64,000 nucleotides of DNA from Chaunax sp. Z400 (taxonomy: Eukaryota > Chordata > Actinopteri > Lophiiformes > Chaunacidae): positions 4,348,001-4,412,000 of the forward strand of contig CM075188.1 of NCBI GenBank assembly GCA_037577475.1, in the 5' to 3' direction. Under the pieces are notes generated by a model. It worked only from the letters and a program-made list of their open reading frames with translations. It was not told the origin of the DNA and did no database searches. Positions 51,431 to 63,800 of this stretch are shown here, piece by piece. The first letter of the stretch is position 1; the number at the start of each line of letters is the position of its first letter. A program made the position numbers and the translations under genes.

Positions 51431-53706
51431 GATCTGAGCCGGTGATCAATAGATATCCAGATGCTAATGTGAGAAGGCGATCAATAGAAATACAAATGCT
51501 GATGTGAGCAGGCGATCCATAGAAATCCAGATGCTGATCGGAGCAGGCGATCCATAGAAATACAAATGCTGATGTGAACAGGTGATCAATAGAAATCCAA
51601 ATGAAGATGTAAGCGAACGATCAATAGATATCCAGATGCATATGTGAGCGAGTAATCAATAGAAATCCTACTGCTAATGTGAACAGGTGATCAATAGAAA
51701 TCCAAATGAAGATGTGAGCGAACGATCAATAGATATCCAGATGCATATGTGAGCAGGTGATCCATAGAATCCAGATGCTGATGCGAGCAAACGATCAATA
51801 GAAATCTAGATGCTGAGGTGAGCAGAAGATCCATTGAAATACAAATGCTGATCTGAGCAGGCGATCAATAGAAATACAAATGCTGATCTGAAAATGTGAT
51901 CCACAGAAATCCAAATGCTGATGTGAGCGAACGATCAATAGAAATACAAATGCTGAGTGAGCGAACGATCGATAGAAATACAAATGCTGCTGTGAGCGAA
52001 CGATCATTAGATATCCAGATGCTTATGTGAGCAGGTGATCAATAGAAATCCTAATGCTAATGTGAGCAGGTGATCCATAGAAATCCAGATGCTGATGCGA
52101 GCAAACGATCGATAGAAATCTAGATGCTGATGTGAACATGTGATCCATAAAAATCCAGATGTTAATGTGAGCAGGTGATCCATAGAAATACAAATGCTGA
52201 TACGAGCCAACAATCAATAGAAATACAAATGCTGAGGGAGCGAACGATCGATAGAAATACAAATGCTGATGTGAGCGAACGATCAATAGATATCCAGATG
52301 CTGATGTGAGCAGGCGATCCATAGAAGAAAAAAAAAGCTGTTGTGATTAGGCAATCGATTGAAATAAAATACGCTGATCTGAGCAGGCGATCAATAGAAT
52401 TCCAGATGCTGATCCGAGCAGGTGATTCACAGAAATCCAAATGCTAATGTGAGCAGGTGATCCATAGAAATCCAAATGAAGATGTGAGCGAACGATCAAT
52501 AGATATCCAGATGCTTATGTGAGCAGGTGATCAATAGAAATCCTAATGCTAATGTGAGCAGGTGATCCATAGAAATCCAGATGCTGATGCGAGCAAACGA
52601 TCAATAGAAATCTAGATGCTGATCTGAGCAGGCGATCAATAGAAATACAAATGCTGATCTGAAAATGTGATCCATAGAAATACAAATGCTGATGTGAGCA
52701 AACGATCAATAGAAATACAAATGCTGAGTGAGCGAACGATCGATAGAATACAAATGCTGATGTGAGCGAACGATCAATAGATATCCAGATGCTGATGTGA
52801 GCAGGCGATCCATACAAAAAAAAAGGCTGTTGTGATTAGGCTATCGATTGAAAAGAAAAAAGGCTGATCTGAGGAGGCGATCTATAGAATTCCAGATGCT
52901 GATTCGAGCAGGTGATTCACAGAAATCCAAATGAAGATGTGAGCGAACGATCAATAGATATCCAGATGCTTATGTGAGCAGATGATCCGTAGAAATACAA
53001 ACGCTGATTAGAGCAGGCGATCAATAGAAATACAAATGCTGATCTGGACATGTGATCCATACAAATACAAATGCTGATATGAGCGAACGATCAATAGAAA
53101 TCAAAATGCTGATGTGAGTGAATGATCAATAGAAATCCAGATGCTAATGTGAGCAGGGTACCCACAGAAATCCAGCTGCTGATGTGAGCGAACGATCAAT
53201 AGAAATACAAATGCTGATGTGAGCAGGCAATCCATAGAAATCCAGATACTGATGTAAGGGAATGATCAATAGAAATACAAATGCTGATGTGAGCAGGCGA
53301 TCCATAGAAATCCAGATACTGATGTAAGGGAATGATCAATAGAAATACAAACGCTGATCTGAGAAGGTGATCCATAGAAATACAAATTCTGATGTGAACA
53401 GTTGATCAATAGAAATCCAGATGCTGATGTGAGCAGATTATCCGTAGAAATCCAGATGCTGATGTGAGCAGATGATCCGTAGAAATCCAGATGCTGATGT
53501 GAGCAGGTGATCCATATAACTTGAAATGCTGATCTGAGCAGATGATCAATAGATATCCATATGCTAATGTGAGAAGGCGATCGATAGAAATAAGAAACGC
53601 TGATCAGAGCAGGCGATCCATAGAAATCTAGATGCTGAGGTGAGCAGAAGATCCATAGAAATACAAATGCTGATGTGAGCAGGTGATCCATAGAACTTGA
53701 AATGCT
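51431..53706. repeat. 2,276-bp tandem unit, copy 1
   Basis: Begins at GATCTGAGCCGGTGATC, which recurs at 53707. Contains the GCATATGTGAGCGAG monomers, GAACGATCATTAG, and two A-rich modules (near 52335 and 52822). Its left 1.8 kb also matches 19084-20880 at an offset of 32,347 bp. Confidence 0.85.
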
Positions 53707-55980
53707 GATCTGAGCCGGTGATCAATAGATATCCAGATGCTAATGTGAGAAGGCGATCAATAGAAATACAAATGCTGATGTGAGCAGGCGATCCATAGAA
53801 ATCCAGATGCTGATCGGAGCAGGCGATCCATAGAAATACAAATGCTGATGTGAACAGGTGATCAATAGAAATCCAAATGAAGATGTAAGCGAACGATCAA
53901 TAGATATCCAGATGCATATGTGAGCGAGTAATCAATAGAAATCCTACTGCTAATGTGAACAGGTGATCAATAGAAATCCAAATGAAGATGTGAGCGAACG
54001 ATCAATAGATATCCAGATGCATATGTGAGCAGGTGATCCATAGAATCCAGATGCTGATGCGAGCAAACGATCAATAGAAATCTAGATGCTGAGGTGAGCA
54101 GAAGATCCATTGAAATACAAATGCTGATCTGAGCAGGCGATCAATAGAAATACAAATGCTGATCTGAAAATGTGATCCACAGAAATCCAAATGCTGATGT
54201 GAGCGAACGATCAATAGAAATACAAATGCTGAGTGAGCGAACGATCGATAGAAATACAAATGCTGCTGTGAGCGAACGATCATTAGATATCCAGATGCTT
54301 ATGTGAGCAGGTGATCAATAGAAATCCTAATGCTAATGTGAGCAGGTGATCCATAGAAATCCAGATGCTGATGCGAGCAAACGATCGATAGAAATCTAGA
54401 TGCTGATGTGAACATGTGATCCATAAAAATCCAGATGTTAATGTGAGCAGGTGATCCATAGAAATACAAATGCTGATACGAGCCAACAATCAATAGAAAT
54501 ACAAATGCTGAGGGAGCGAACGATCGATAGAAATACAAATGCTGATGTGAGCGAACGATCAATAGATATCCAGATGCTGATGTGAGCAGGCGATCCATAG
54601 AAGAAAAAAAAAGCTGTTGTGATTAGGCAATCGATTGAAATAAAATACGCTGATCTGAGCAGGCGATCAATAGAATTCCAGATGCTGATCCGAGCAGGTG
54701 ATTCACAGAAATCCAAATGCTAATGTGAGCAGGTGATCCATAGAAAAACAAATGAAGATGTGAGCGAACGATCAATAGATATCCAGATGCTTATGTGAGC
54801 AGGTGATCAATAGAAATCCTAATGCTAATGTGAGCAGGTGATCCATAGAAATCCAGATGCTGATGCGAGCAAACGATCAATAGAAATCTAGATGCTGATC
54901 TGAGCAGGCGATCAATAGAAATACAAATGCTGATCTGAAAATGTGATCCATAGAAATACAAATGCTGATGTGAGCAAACGATCAATAGAAATACAAATGC
55001 TGAGTGAGCGAACGATCGATAGAATACAAATGCTGATGTGAGCGAACGATCAATAGATATCCAGATGCTGATGTGAGCAGGCGATCCATACAAAAAAAAA
55101 GGCTGTTGTGATTAGGCTATCGATTGAAAAGAAAAAAGGCTGATCTGAGGAGGCGATCTATAGAATTCCAGATGCTGATTCGAGCAGGTGATTCACAGAA
55201 ATCCAAATGAAGATGTGAGCGAACGATCAATAGATATCCAGATGCTTATGTGAGCAGATGATCCGTAGAAATACAAACGCTGATTAGAGCAGGTGATCAA
55301 TAGAAATACAAATGCTGATCTGGACATGTGATCCATACAAATACAAATGCTGATATGAGCGAACGATCAATAGAAATCAAAATGCTGATGTGAGTGAATG
55401 ATCAATAGAAATCCAGATGCTAATGTGAGCAGGGTACCCACAGAAATCCAGCTGCTGATGTGAGCGAACGATCAATAGAAATACAAATGCTGATGTGAGC
55501 AGGCAATCCATAGAAATCCAGATACTGATGTAAGGGAATGATCAATAGAAATACAAATGCTGATGTGAGCAGGCGATCCATAGAAATCCAGATACTGATG
55601 TAAGGGAATGATCAATAGAAATACAAACGCTGATCTGAGAAGGTGATCCATAGAAATACAAATTCTGATGTGAACAGTTGATCAATAGAAATCCAGATGC
55701 TGATGTGAGCAGATTATCCGTAGAAATCCAGATGCTGATGTGAGCAGATGATCCGTAGAAATCCAGATGCTGATGTGAGCAGGTGATCCATATAACTTGA
55801 AATGCTGATCTGAGCAGATGATCAATAGATATCCATATGCTAATGTGAGAAGGCGATCGATAGAAATAAGAAACGCTGATCAGAGCAGGCGATCCATAGA
55901 AATCTAGATGCTGAGGTGAGCAGAAGATCCATAGAAATACAAATGCTGATGTGAGCAGGTGATCCATAGAACTTGAAATG
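53707..55980. repeat. 2,276-bp tandem unit, copy 2
   Basis: Tandem copy of 51431-53706. Private changes include GAAAAACAAATGAAG near 54746 and GCAGGTGATC for GCAGGCGATC near 55290. Confidence 0.85.
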
Positions 55981-56854
55981 CTGATCTGCGCCGGTGATCA
56001 ATAGATATCCAGATGCTAATGTGAGAAGGCGATCGATAGAAATAAGAAACGCTGATCTGAGAAGGTGATCCATAGAAATACAAATGCTGAGTTTAGCAGA
56101 AGATCCATAGAAATACAAATGGTGATCTGAGCAGGCGATCAATAGAAATACAAATGCTGATCTGAAAATATGTTCCATAGAAATCCAAATGCTGAGTGAG
56201 CGAACGATCGATAGAATACAAATGCTGATGTGAGCGAACGATCAATAGATATCCAGATGCTGATGTGAGCAGGCGATCCATATAAAAAAAAAACTCTGTT
56301 GTGATTAGGCAATCGATTGAAATAAAAAACGCTGATCTGAGCAGGCGATCAATAGAATTCCAGATGCTGATCCGAGCAGGTGATTCACAGAAATCCAAAA
56401 ATGCTAATGTGAGCAGGTGATCCATAGAAATCCAAATGAAGATGTGAGCGAACGATCAATAGATATCCAGATGCTTATGTGAGCAGGTGATCAATAGAAA
56501 TCCTAATGCTAATGTGAGCAGGTGATCCATAGAAATCCAGATGCTGATGCGAGCAAACGATCAATAGAAATCTAGATGCTGAGGTGAGCAGAAGACCCAT
56601 TGAAATACAAATGGTGATGTGAACATGTGATCCATAGAAATCCAGATGCTGATTCGAGCGAACAATCAATAGAAATAAAAATGCTGATCTGAGCAGGCGA
56701 TCAATAGAAATACAAATGCTGATCTGAAAATGTGATCCATAGAAATACAAATGCTGATGTGAGCAAACGACCAATAGAAATACAAATGCTGAGTGAGCGA
56801 ACGATCGATAGAATACAAATGCTGATGTGAGCGAACGATCAATAGATATCCAGA
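55383..56854. repeat. 1,472-bp higher-order unit, copy 5
   Basis: Matches 22128-23599 at an offset of 33,255 bp. A-rich module near 56290 with AACTCTGTTG instead of AACGCTGTTG. Confidence 0.8.
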
Positions 56855-57960
56855 TGCTGATGTGAGTGAATGATCAATAGAAATCCAGATGCTAATGTGA
56901 GCAGGGTACCCACAGAAATCCAGCTGCTGATGTGAGCGAACGATCAATAGAAATACAAATGCTGATGTGAGCAGGCAATCCATAGAAATCCAGATACTGA
57001 TGTAAGGGAATGATCAATAGAAATACAAATGCTGATGTGAGCAGGCGATCCATAGAAATCCAGATACTGATGTAAGGGAATGATCAATAGAAATACAAAC
57101 GCTGATCTGAGAAGGTGATCCATAGAAATACAAATTCTGATGTGAACAGTTGATCAATAGAAATCCAGATGCTGATGTGAGCAGATTATCCGTAGAAATC
57201 CAGATGCTGATGTGAGCAGATGATCCGTAGAAATCCAGATGCTGATGTGAGCAGGTGATCCATATAACTTGAAATGCTGATCTGAGCAGATGATCAATAG
57301 ATATCCATATGCTAATGTGAGAAGGCGATCGATAGAAATAAGAAACGCTGATCAGAGCAGGCGATCCATAGAAATCTAGATGCTGAGGTGAGCAGAAGAT
57401 CCATAGAAATACAAATGCTGATGTGAGCAGGTGATCCATAGAACTTGAAATGCTGATCTGCGCCGGTGATCAATAGATATCCAGATGCTAATGTGAGAAG
57501 GCGATCGATAGAAATAAGAAACGCTGATCTGAGAAGGTGATCCATAGAAATACAAATGCTGAGTTTAGCAGAAGATCCATAGAAATACAAATGGTGATCT
57601 GAGCAGGCGATCAATAGAAATACAAATGCTGATCTGAAAATATGTTCCATAGAAATACAAATGCTGAGTGAGCGAACGATCGATAGAATACAAATGCTGA
57701 TGTGAGCGAACGATCAATAGATATCCAGATGCTGATGTGAGCAGGCGATCCATATAAAAAAAAAACGCTGTTGTGATTAGGCAATCGATTGAAATAAAAA
57801 ACACTGATCTGAGCAGTCGATCAATAGAATTCCAGATGCTGATCCGAGCAGGTGATTCACAGAAATCCAAATGCTAATGTGAGCAGGTGATCCATAGAAA
57901 TCCAAATGAAGATGTGAGCGAACGATCAATAGATATCCAGATGCTTATGTGAGCAGGTGA
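56855..57960. repeat. 1,472-bp higher-order unit, copy 6 (partial)
   Basis: Follows copy 5 directly at a 1,472-bp offset and diverges after about 57960. It lacks the extra A in TCCAAATGC near 57866, which distinguishes it from the other copies. Confidence 0.75.
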
Positions 57961-58480
57961 TCAATAGAAATCTAGATGCTGAGGTGAGCAGAAGATCCAT
58001 TGAAATACAAATGGTGATGTGAACATGTGATCCATAGAAATCCAGATGCTGATTCGAGCGAACAATCAATAGAAATAAAAATGCTGATCTGAGCAGGCGA
58101 TCAATAGAAATACAAATGCTGATCTGAAAATGTCATCCATAGAAATACAAATGCTGATGTGAGCAAACGACCAATAGAAATACAAATGCTGAGTGAGCGA
58201 ACGATCGATAGAATACAAATGCTGATGTGAGCGAACGATCAATAGATATCCAGATGCTGATGTGAGCAGGCGATCGATTGAAATAAAAAACGCTGATCTG
58301 AGCAGGCGATCTATAGAATTCCGGATGCTGATTCGAGCAGGTGATTCACAGAAATCCAAATGAAGATGTGAGCGAACGATCAATAGATATCCAGATGCTT
58401 ATGTGAGAAGGCGATCGATAGAAATAAGAAACGCTGATCTGAGAAGGTGATCCATAGAAATCCAGATGCTGATCGGAGCA

Positions 58481-59300
58481 GGCGATCCATAGATATAAAA
58501 ATGCTGATGTGAGCTAACGATTAATAGAAAACCAGATGCTGATGTGAGCAGGTGATCAATAGAAATACAAATGCTGATGTGAGCGAACGATCGATAGAAA
58601 TACAAATGCTGAGTGAGCGAACGATCAATAGAAATACAAATGCTGGTGTGAGCAAACGATCAATAGATATGTAGATGATGATGTGAGCAGGCGATCCATA
58701 GAAAAAAAAAACGCTGTTGTGATTAGTCAATCGATTGAAATAAAAAACGCTGATTTGAGCAGGCGATCTATAGAATTCCAGATGCTGATCCAAGCAGATG
58801 ATTCACAGAAATCCAAATACTAATGTGAGCAGGTGATCCATAGAAATCCAAATGAAGATGTGAGCGAACGATCAATAGATATCCAGATGCTTATGTGAGC
58901 AGGTGATCAATAGAAATCCTAATGCTAATGTGAGTAGGTGATCCATAGAAATCCAGATGCTGATGCGAGCGAACGATCAATAGAAATCTAGATGCTGAGG
59001 TGAGCAGAAGATCCATAGAAATACAAATGCTGATGTGAGCAGGTGATCCATAGAACTTGAAATGCTGATCCGAGCCGGTGATCAATAGATAACCAGATGC
59101 TAATGTGAGAAGGCGATCGACAGAAATAAGAAACACTGATCTGAGAAGGTGATCCATAAAAATACAAATGCTGAGTTGAGCAGAAGATCCATAGAAATAC
59201 AAATGCTGATCTGAGCAGGCGATCAATAGAAATAAAAATGCTGATCTGAAAATGTGATCCACAGAAATACAAATGCTGATGTGAGCGAACGATCAATAGA
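58481..59300. repeat. Eight-copy A-rich module, distal copy
   Basis: Matches 17588-18407 at an offset of 40,893 bp, with a few substitutions (for example GAAACACTG at 59130 for GAAACGCTG). It is the only full copy right of the spacers. Right-hand parts alone also occur at about 48190-48600 and 50205-50610. Confidence 0.75.
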
Positions 59301-59699
59301 TATCCAGATGCTTATGCGAGCAGGTGATCAATAGAAATCCTAATGCTAATGTGAGCAGGTGATCCATAGAAATCCAGATGCTGATGCGAGCAAACGATCA
59401 ATAGAAATCTAGATGCTGAGGTGAGCAGAGGATCCATTGAAATACAAATGCTGATGTGAGCAGGTGATCAATAGAAATCCAGATGCTAATGTGAGCAGGT
59501 GATCCATAGAAATCCAGATGCTGATGCGAGCAAACGATTAATAGAAATCTAGATAATGATGTGAGCAGATGATCCGTAGAAATTCAAACGCTGATACGAG
59601 AAAGCGATCAATAGAAATGCAAATGCTAATGTGAGCAGGTGATCCACAGAAATCCAGATGCTGATGCCAGCAAACGATCAATAGAAATCTAGATGCTGA

Positions 59700-61800
59700 G
59701 GTGAGCAGAAGATCCATTGAAATACAAATGCTGATGTGAACATGTGATCAATAGAAATCCAGATGCTAATGTGAGCAGGTGATCCACAGAAATCCAGATG
59801 CTGATGCGAGGAAACGATCAATAGAAATCTAGATGCTGATGTGAGCAGATGATCCGTAGAAATACAAACGCTGATTAGAGCAGGCGATCAATAGAAATAC
59901 AAATGCTGATCTGGACATGTGATCCATACAAATACAAATGCTGATATGAGCGAACGATCAATAGAAATCAAAATGCTGATGTGAGTGAATGATCAATAGA
60001 AATCCAGATGCTAATGTGAGCAGGGTACCCACAGAAATCCAGCTGCTGATGTGAGCGAACGATCAATAGAAATACAAATGCTGATGTGAGCAGGCGATCC
60101 ATAGAAATCCAGATACTGATGTAAGGGAATGATCAATAGAAATACAAATGCTGATGTGAGCAGGCGATCCATAGAAATCCAGATGCTGATGTGAGCAGGT
60201 GATCCATAGAACTTGAAATGCTGATCTGAGCAGGTGATCAATAGATATCCAGATGCTAATGTGAGAAGGCAATCGATAGAAATAAGAAACGCTGATCTGA
60301 GAAGGTGATCCATAGAAATACAAATTCTGATGTGAACAGGTGATCCATAGAAATCCAGATGCTGATGCGAGCAAACGATCAATAGAAATCTAGATGCTGA
60401 GGTGAGCAGAAGATCCATTGAAATACAATTGCTGATGTGAACATGTGATCAATAGAAATCCAAATGCTAATGTGAGCAGGTGATCCACAGAAATCCAGAT
60501 GCTGATGCGAGCAAACGATCAATAGAAATCTAGATGCTGATGTGAGCAGATGATCCGTAGAAATACAAACGCTGATTAGAGCAGGCAATCAATAGAAATA
60601 CAAATGCTGATCTGGACATGTGATCCATACAAATACAAATGCTGATATGAGCGAACGATCAATAGAAATCAAAATGCTGATGTGAGTGAATGATCAATAG
60701 AAATCCAGATGCTAATGTGAGCAGGGTACCCACAGAAATCCAGCTGCTGATGTGAGCGAACGATCAATAGAAATACAAATGCTGATGTGAGCAGGCAATC
60801 CATAGAAATCCAGATACTGATGTAAGGGAATGATCAATAGAAATACAAATGCTGATGTGAGCAGGCGATCCATAGAAATCCAGATGCTGATGTGAGCAGG
60901 TGATCCATAGAACTTGAAATGCTGATCTGAGCAGGTGATCAATAGATATCCAGATGCTAATGTGAGAAGGCGATCGAAAGAAATAAGAAACGCTGATCTG
61001 AGAAGGTGATCCATAGAAATACAAATTCTGATGTGAACAGGTGATCAATAGAAATCCAGATGCTGATGTGAGCAGATTATCCGTAGAAATCCAGATGCTG
61101 ATGTGAGCAGATGATCCGTAGAAATCCAGATGCTGATGTGAGCAGGTGATCCATATAACTTGAAATGCTGATCCGGGCAGATGATCAATAGATATCCATA
61201 TGCTAATGTGAGATGGCGATCGATAGAAATAAGAAACGCTGATCAGAGCAGGCGATCCATAGAAATCTAGATGCTGAGGTGAGCAGAAGATCCATAGAAA
61301 TACAAATGCTGATGTGAGCAGGTGATCCATAGAACTTGAAATACTGATCTGCGCCGGTGATCAATAGATATCCAGATGCTAATGTGAGAAGGCGATCGAT
61401 AGAAATAAGAAACGCTGATCTGAGAAGGTGATCCATAGAAATACAAATGCTGAGTTTAGCAGAAGATCCATAGAAATACAAATGGTGATCTGAGCAGGCG
61501 ATCAATAGAAATACAAATGCTGATCTGAAAATATGATCCATAGAAATACAAATGCTGAGTGAGCGAACGATCGATAGAATACAAATGCTGATGTGAGCGA
61601 ACGATCAATAGATATCCAGATGCTGATGTGAGCAGGCGATCCATATAAAACAAAAAAGGCTGTTGTGATTAGGCAATCGATTGAAATAAAAAACGCTGAT
61701 CTGAGCAGGCGATCAATAGAATTCCAGATGCTGATCCGAGCAGGTGATTCACAGAAATCCAAATGCTAATGTGAGCAGGTGATCCATAGAAATCCAAATG
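59700..61800. repeat. Long-range duplicate of 6.4-8.5 kb
   Basis: Matches the 6.4-8.5 kb region at an offset of 53,291 bp (53,294 further right), including the 701-bp pair of GGGTACCC markers at 60021 and 60722. Part of it also matches 20.6-21.6 kb at an offset of 39,214 bp. Confidence 0.8.
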
Positions 61801-62599
61801 AAGATGTGAGCGAACGATCAATAGATATCCAGATGCTTATGTGAGCAGGTGATCAATAGAAATCTAGATGCTGAGGTGAGCAGAAGATCCATTGAAATAC
61901 AAATGGTGATGTGAACATGTGATCCATAGAAATCCAGATGCTGATTCGAGCGAACAATCAATAGAAATAAAAATGCTGATCTGAGCAGGCGATCAATAGA
62001 AATACAAATGCTGATCTGAAAATGTCATCCATAGAAATACAAATGCTGATGTGAGCAAACGACCAATAGAAATACAAATGCTGAGTGAGCGAACGATCGA
62101 TAGAATACAAATGCTGATGTGAGCGAACGATCGATAGATATCCAGATGCTGATGTGAGCAGGCGATCGATTGAAATAAAAAACGCTGATCTGAGCAGGCG
62201 ATCTATAGAATTCCGGATGCTGATTCGAGCAGGTGATTCACAGAAATCCAAATGAAGATGTGAGCGAACGATCAATAGATATCCAGATGCTTATGTGAGC
62301 AGGTGATCAATAGAAATCCTAATGCTAATGTGAGCAAGTGATCCACAGAAATCCAGATGCTGATGCGAGCAAACGATCAATAGAAATCTAGATGCTGAGG
62401 TGAGCAGAAGATCCATTGAAATACAAATGCTGATGTGAACATGTGATCAACAGAAATCCAGATGCTAATGTGAGCAGGTGATCCACAGAAATCCAGATGC
62501 TGATGCGAGCAAACGATCAATAGAAATCTAGATGCTGATGTGAGCAGATGATCCGTAGAAATACAAACGCTGATTAGAGCAGGCGATCAATAGAAATAC

Positions 62600-63800
62600 A
62601 AATGCTGATCTGGACATGTGATCCACACGAATACAAATGCTGATGCGAGCAAACGATCAATAGAAATCTAGATGCTGATGTGAGCAGATGATCCGTAGAA
62701 ATACAAATGCTGATACGAGCCAACAATCAATAGAAATACAAATGCTGATACGAGCAGGCGATCAATAGAAATACAAATGCTGATCTGAACATGTGATCAT
62801 AGAAATACAAATGCTGATGTGAGCGAACGATCAATAGAAATCAAAATGCTGTTGTGAGCAAATGATCAATAGAAAGCCAGATGCTAATGTAAGCAGGTAA
62901 TCCACAGAAATCCACCTGCTGATGTGAGCGAACGATCAATAGAAAGACAAATGCTGATGTGAGCAGGTGATCCATAGAACTTGAAATGCTGATCTGAGCA
63001 GGTGATCAATAGATATCCAGATGCTAATGTGAGAAGGCGATCGATAGAAATAAGAAACGCTGATCTGAGAAGTTGATCCATAGAAATACAAATGCTGATG
63101 TGAACAGGGGATCCATAGAAATCCAGATGCAAATCGGAGCAGGCGATCCATAGATATAAAAATGCTGATGTGAGCTAACGATTAATAGAAAACCAGATGC
63201 TGATGTGAGCGGGTGATCAATAGAAATACAAATTCTGATGTGAGCGAACGATCAATAGAAATACAAATTCTGGTGTGAGCAAACGATCAATAGATATCTA
63301 GATGCTGATGAGAGCAGGCGATCCATAGAAGAAAAAAAAACGATGTTGTGATTAGGCAATCGATTGAAATAAAAAACGCTGATCTGAGCAGGCGATCTAT
63401 AGAATTCCAGATGCTGATCCAAGCAGGTGATTCACAGAAATCCAAATACTAATGTGAGCAGGTGATCCATAGAAATCCAAATGAAGATGTGAGAGAGCGA
63501 TCAATAGATATCCAGATGCATATGTGAGCAGGTGATCAATAGAAATCCTACTGCTAATATGACCAGGTGATCCACAGAAATCCAGATGCTGATGCGAGCA
63601 AACGATCAATAGAATTCTAGATGCTGAGGTGAGCAGAAGATCGATTGAAATACAAATGCTGATCTGAGCAGGCGATGAATAGAAATACAAATGCTGATCT
63701 GAAAATGTGATTCACAGAAATCCAGATGCTAATCTGGACATGTGATCCATAAAAACACAAATGCTGATGTGAGCGAACGATCAATAGAAATCAAAATGCT
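62600..63800. repeat. Long-range duplicate of 25.0-26.2 kb
   Basis: Macro-unit left-flank DNA at an offset of 37,599 bp. It leaves register near 63810, before the degenerate edge would begin, so no spacer follows within the window. Confidence 0.8.
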
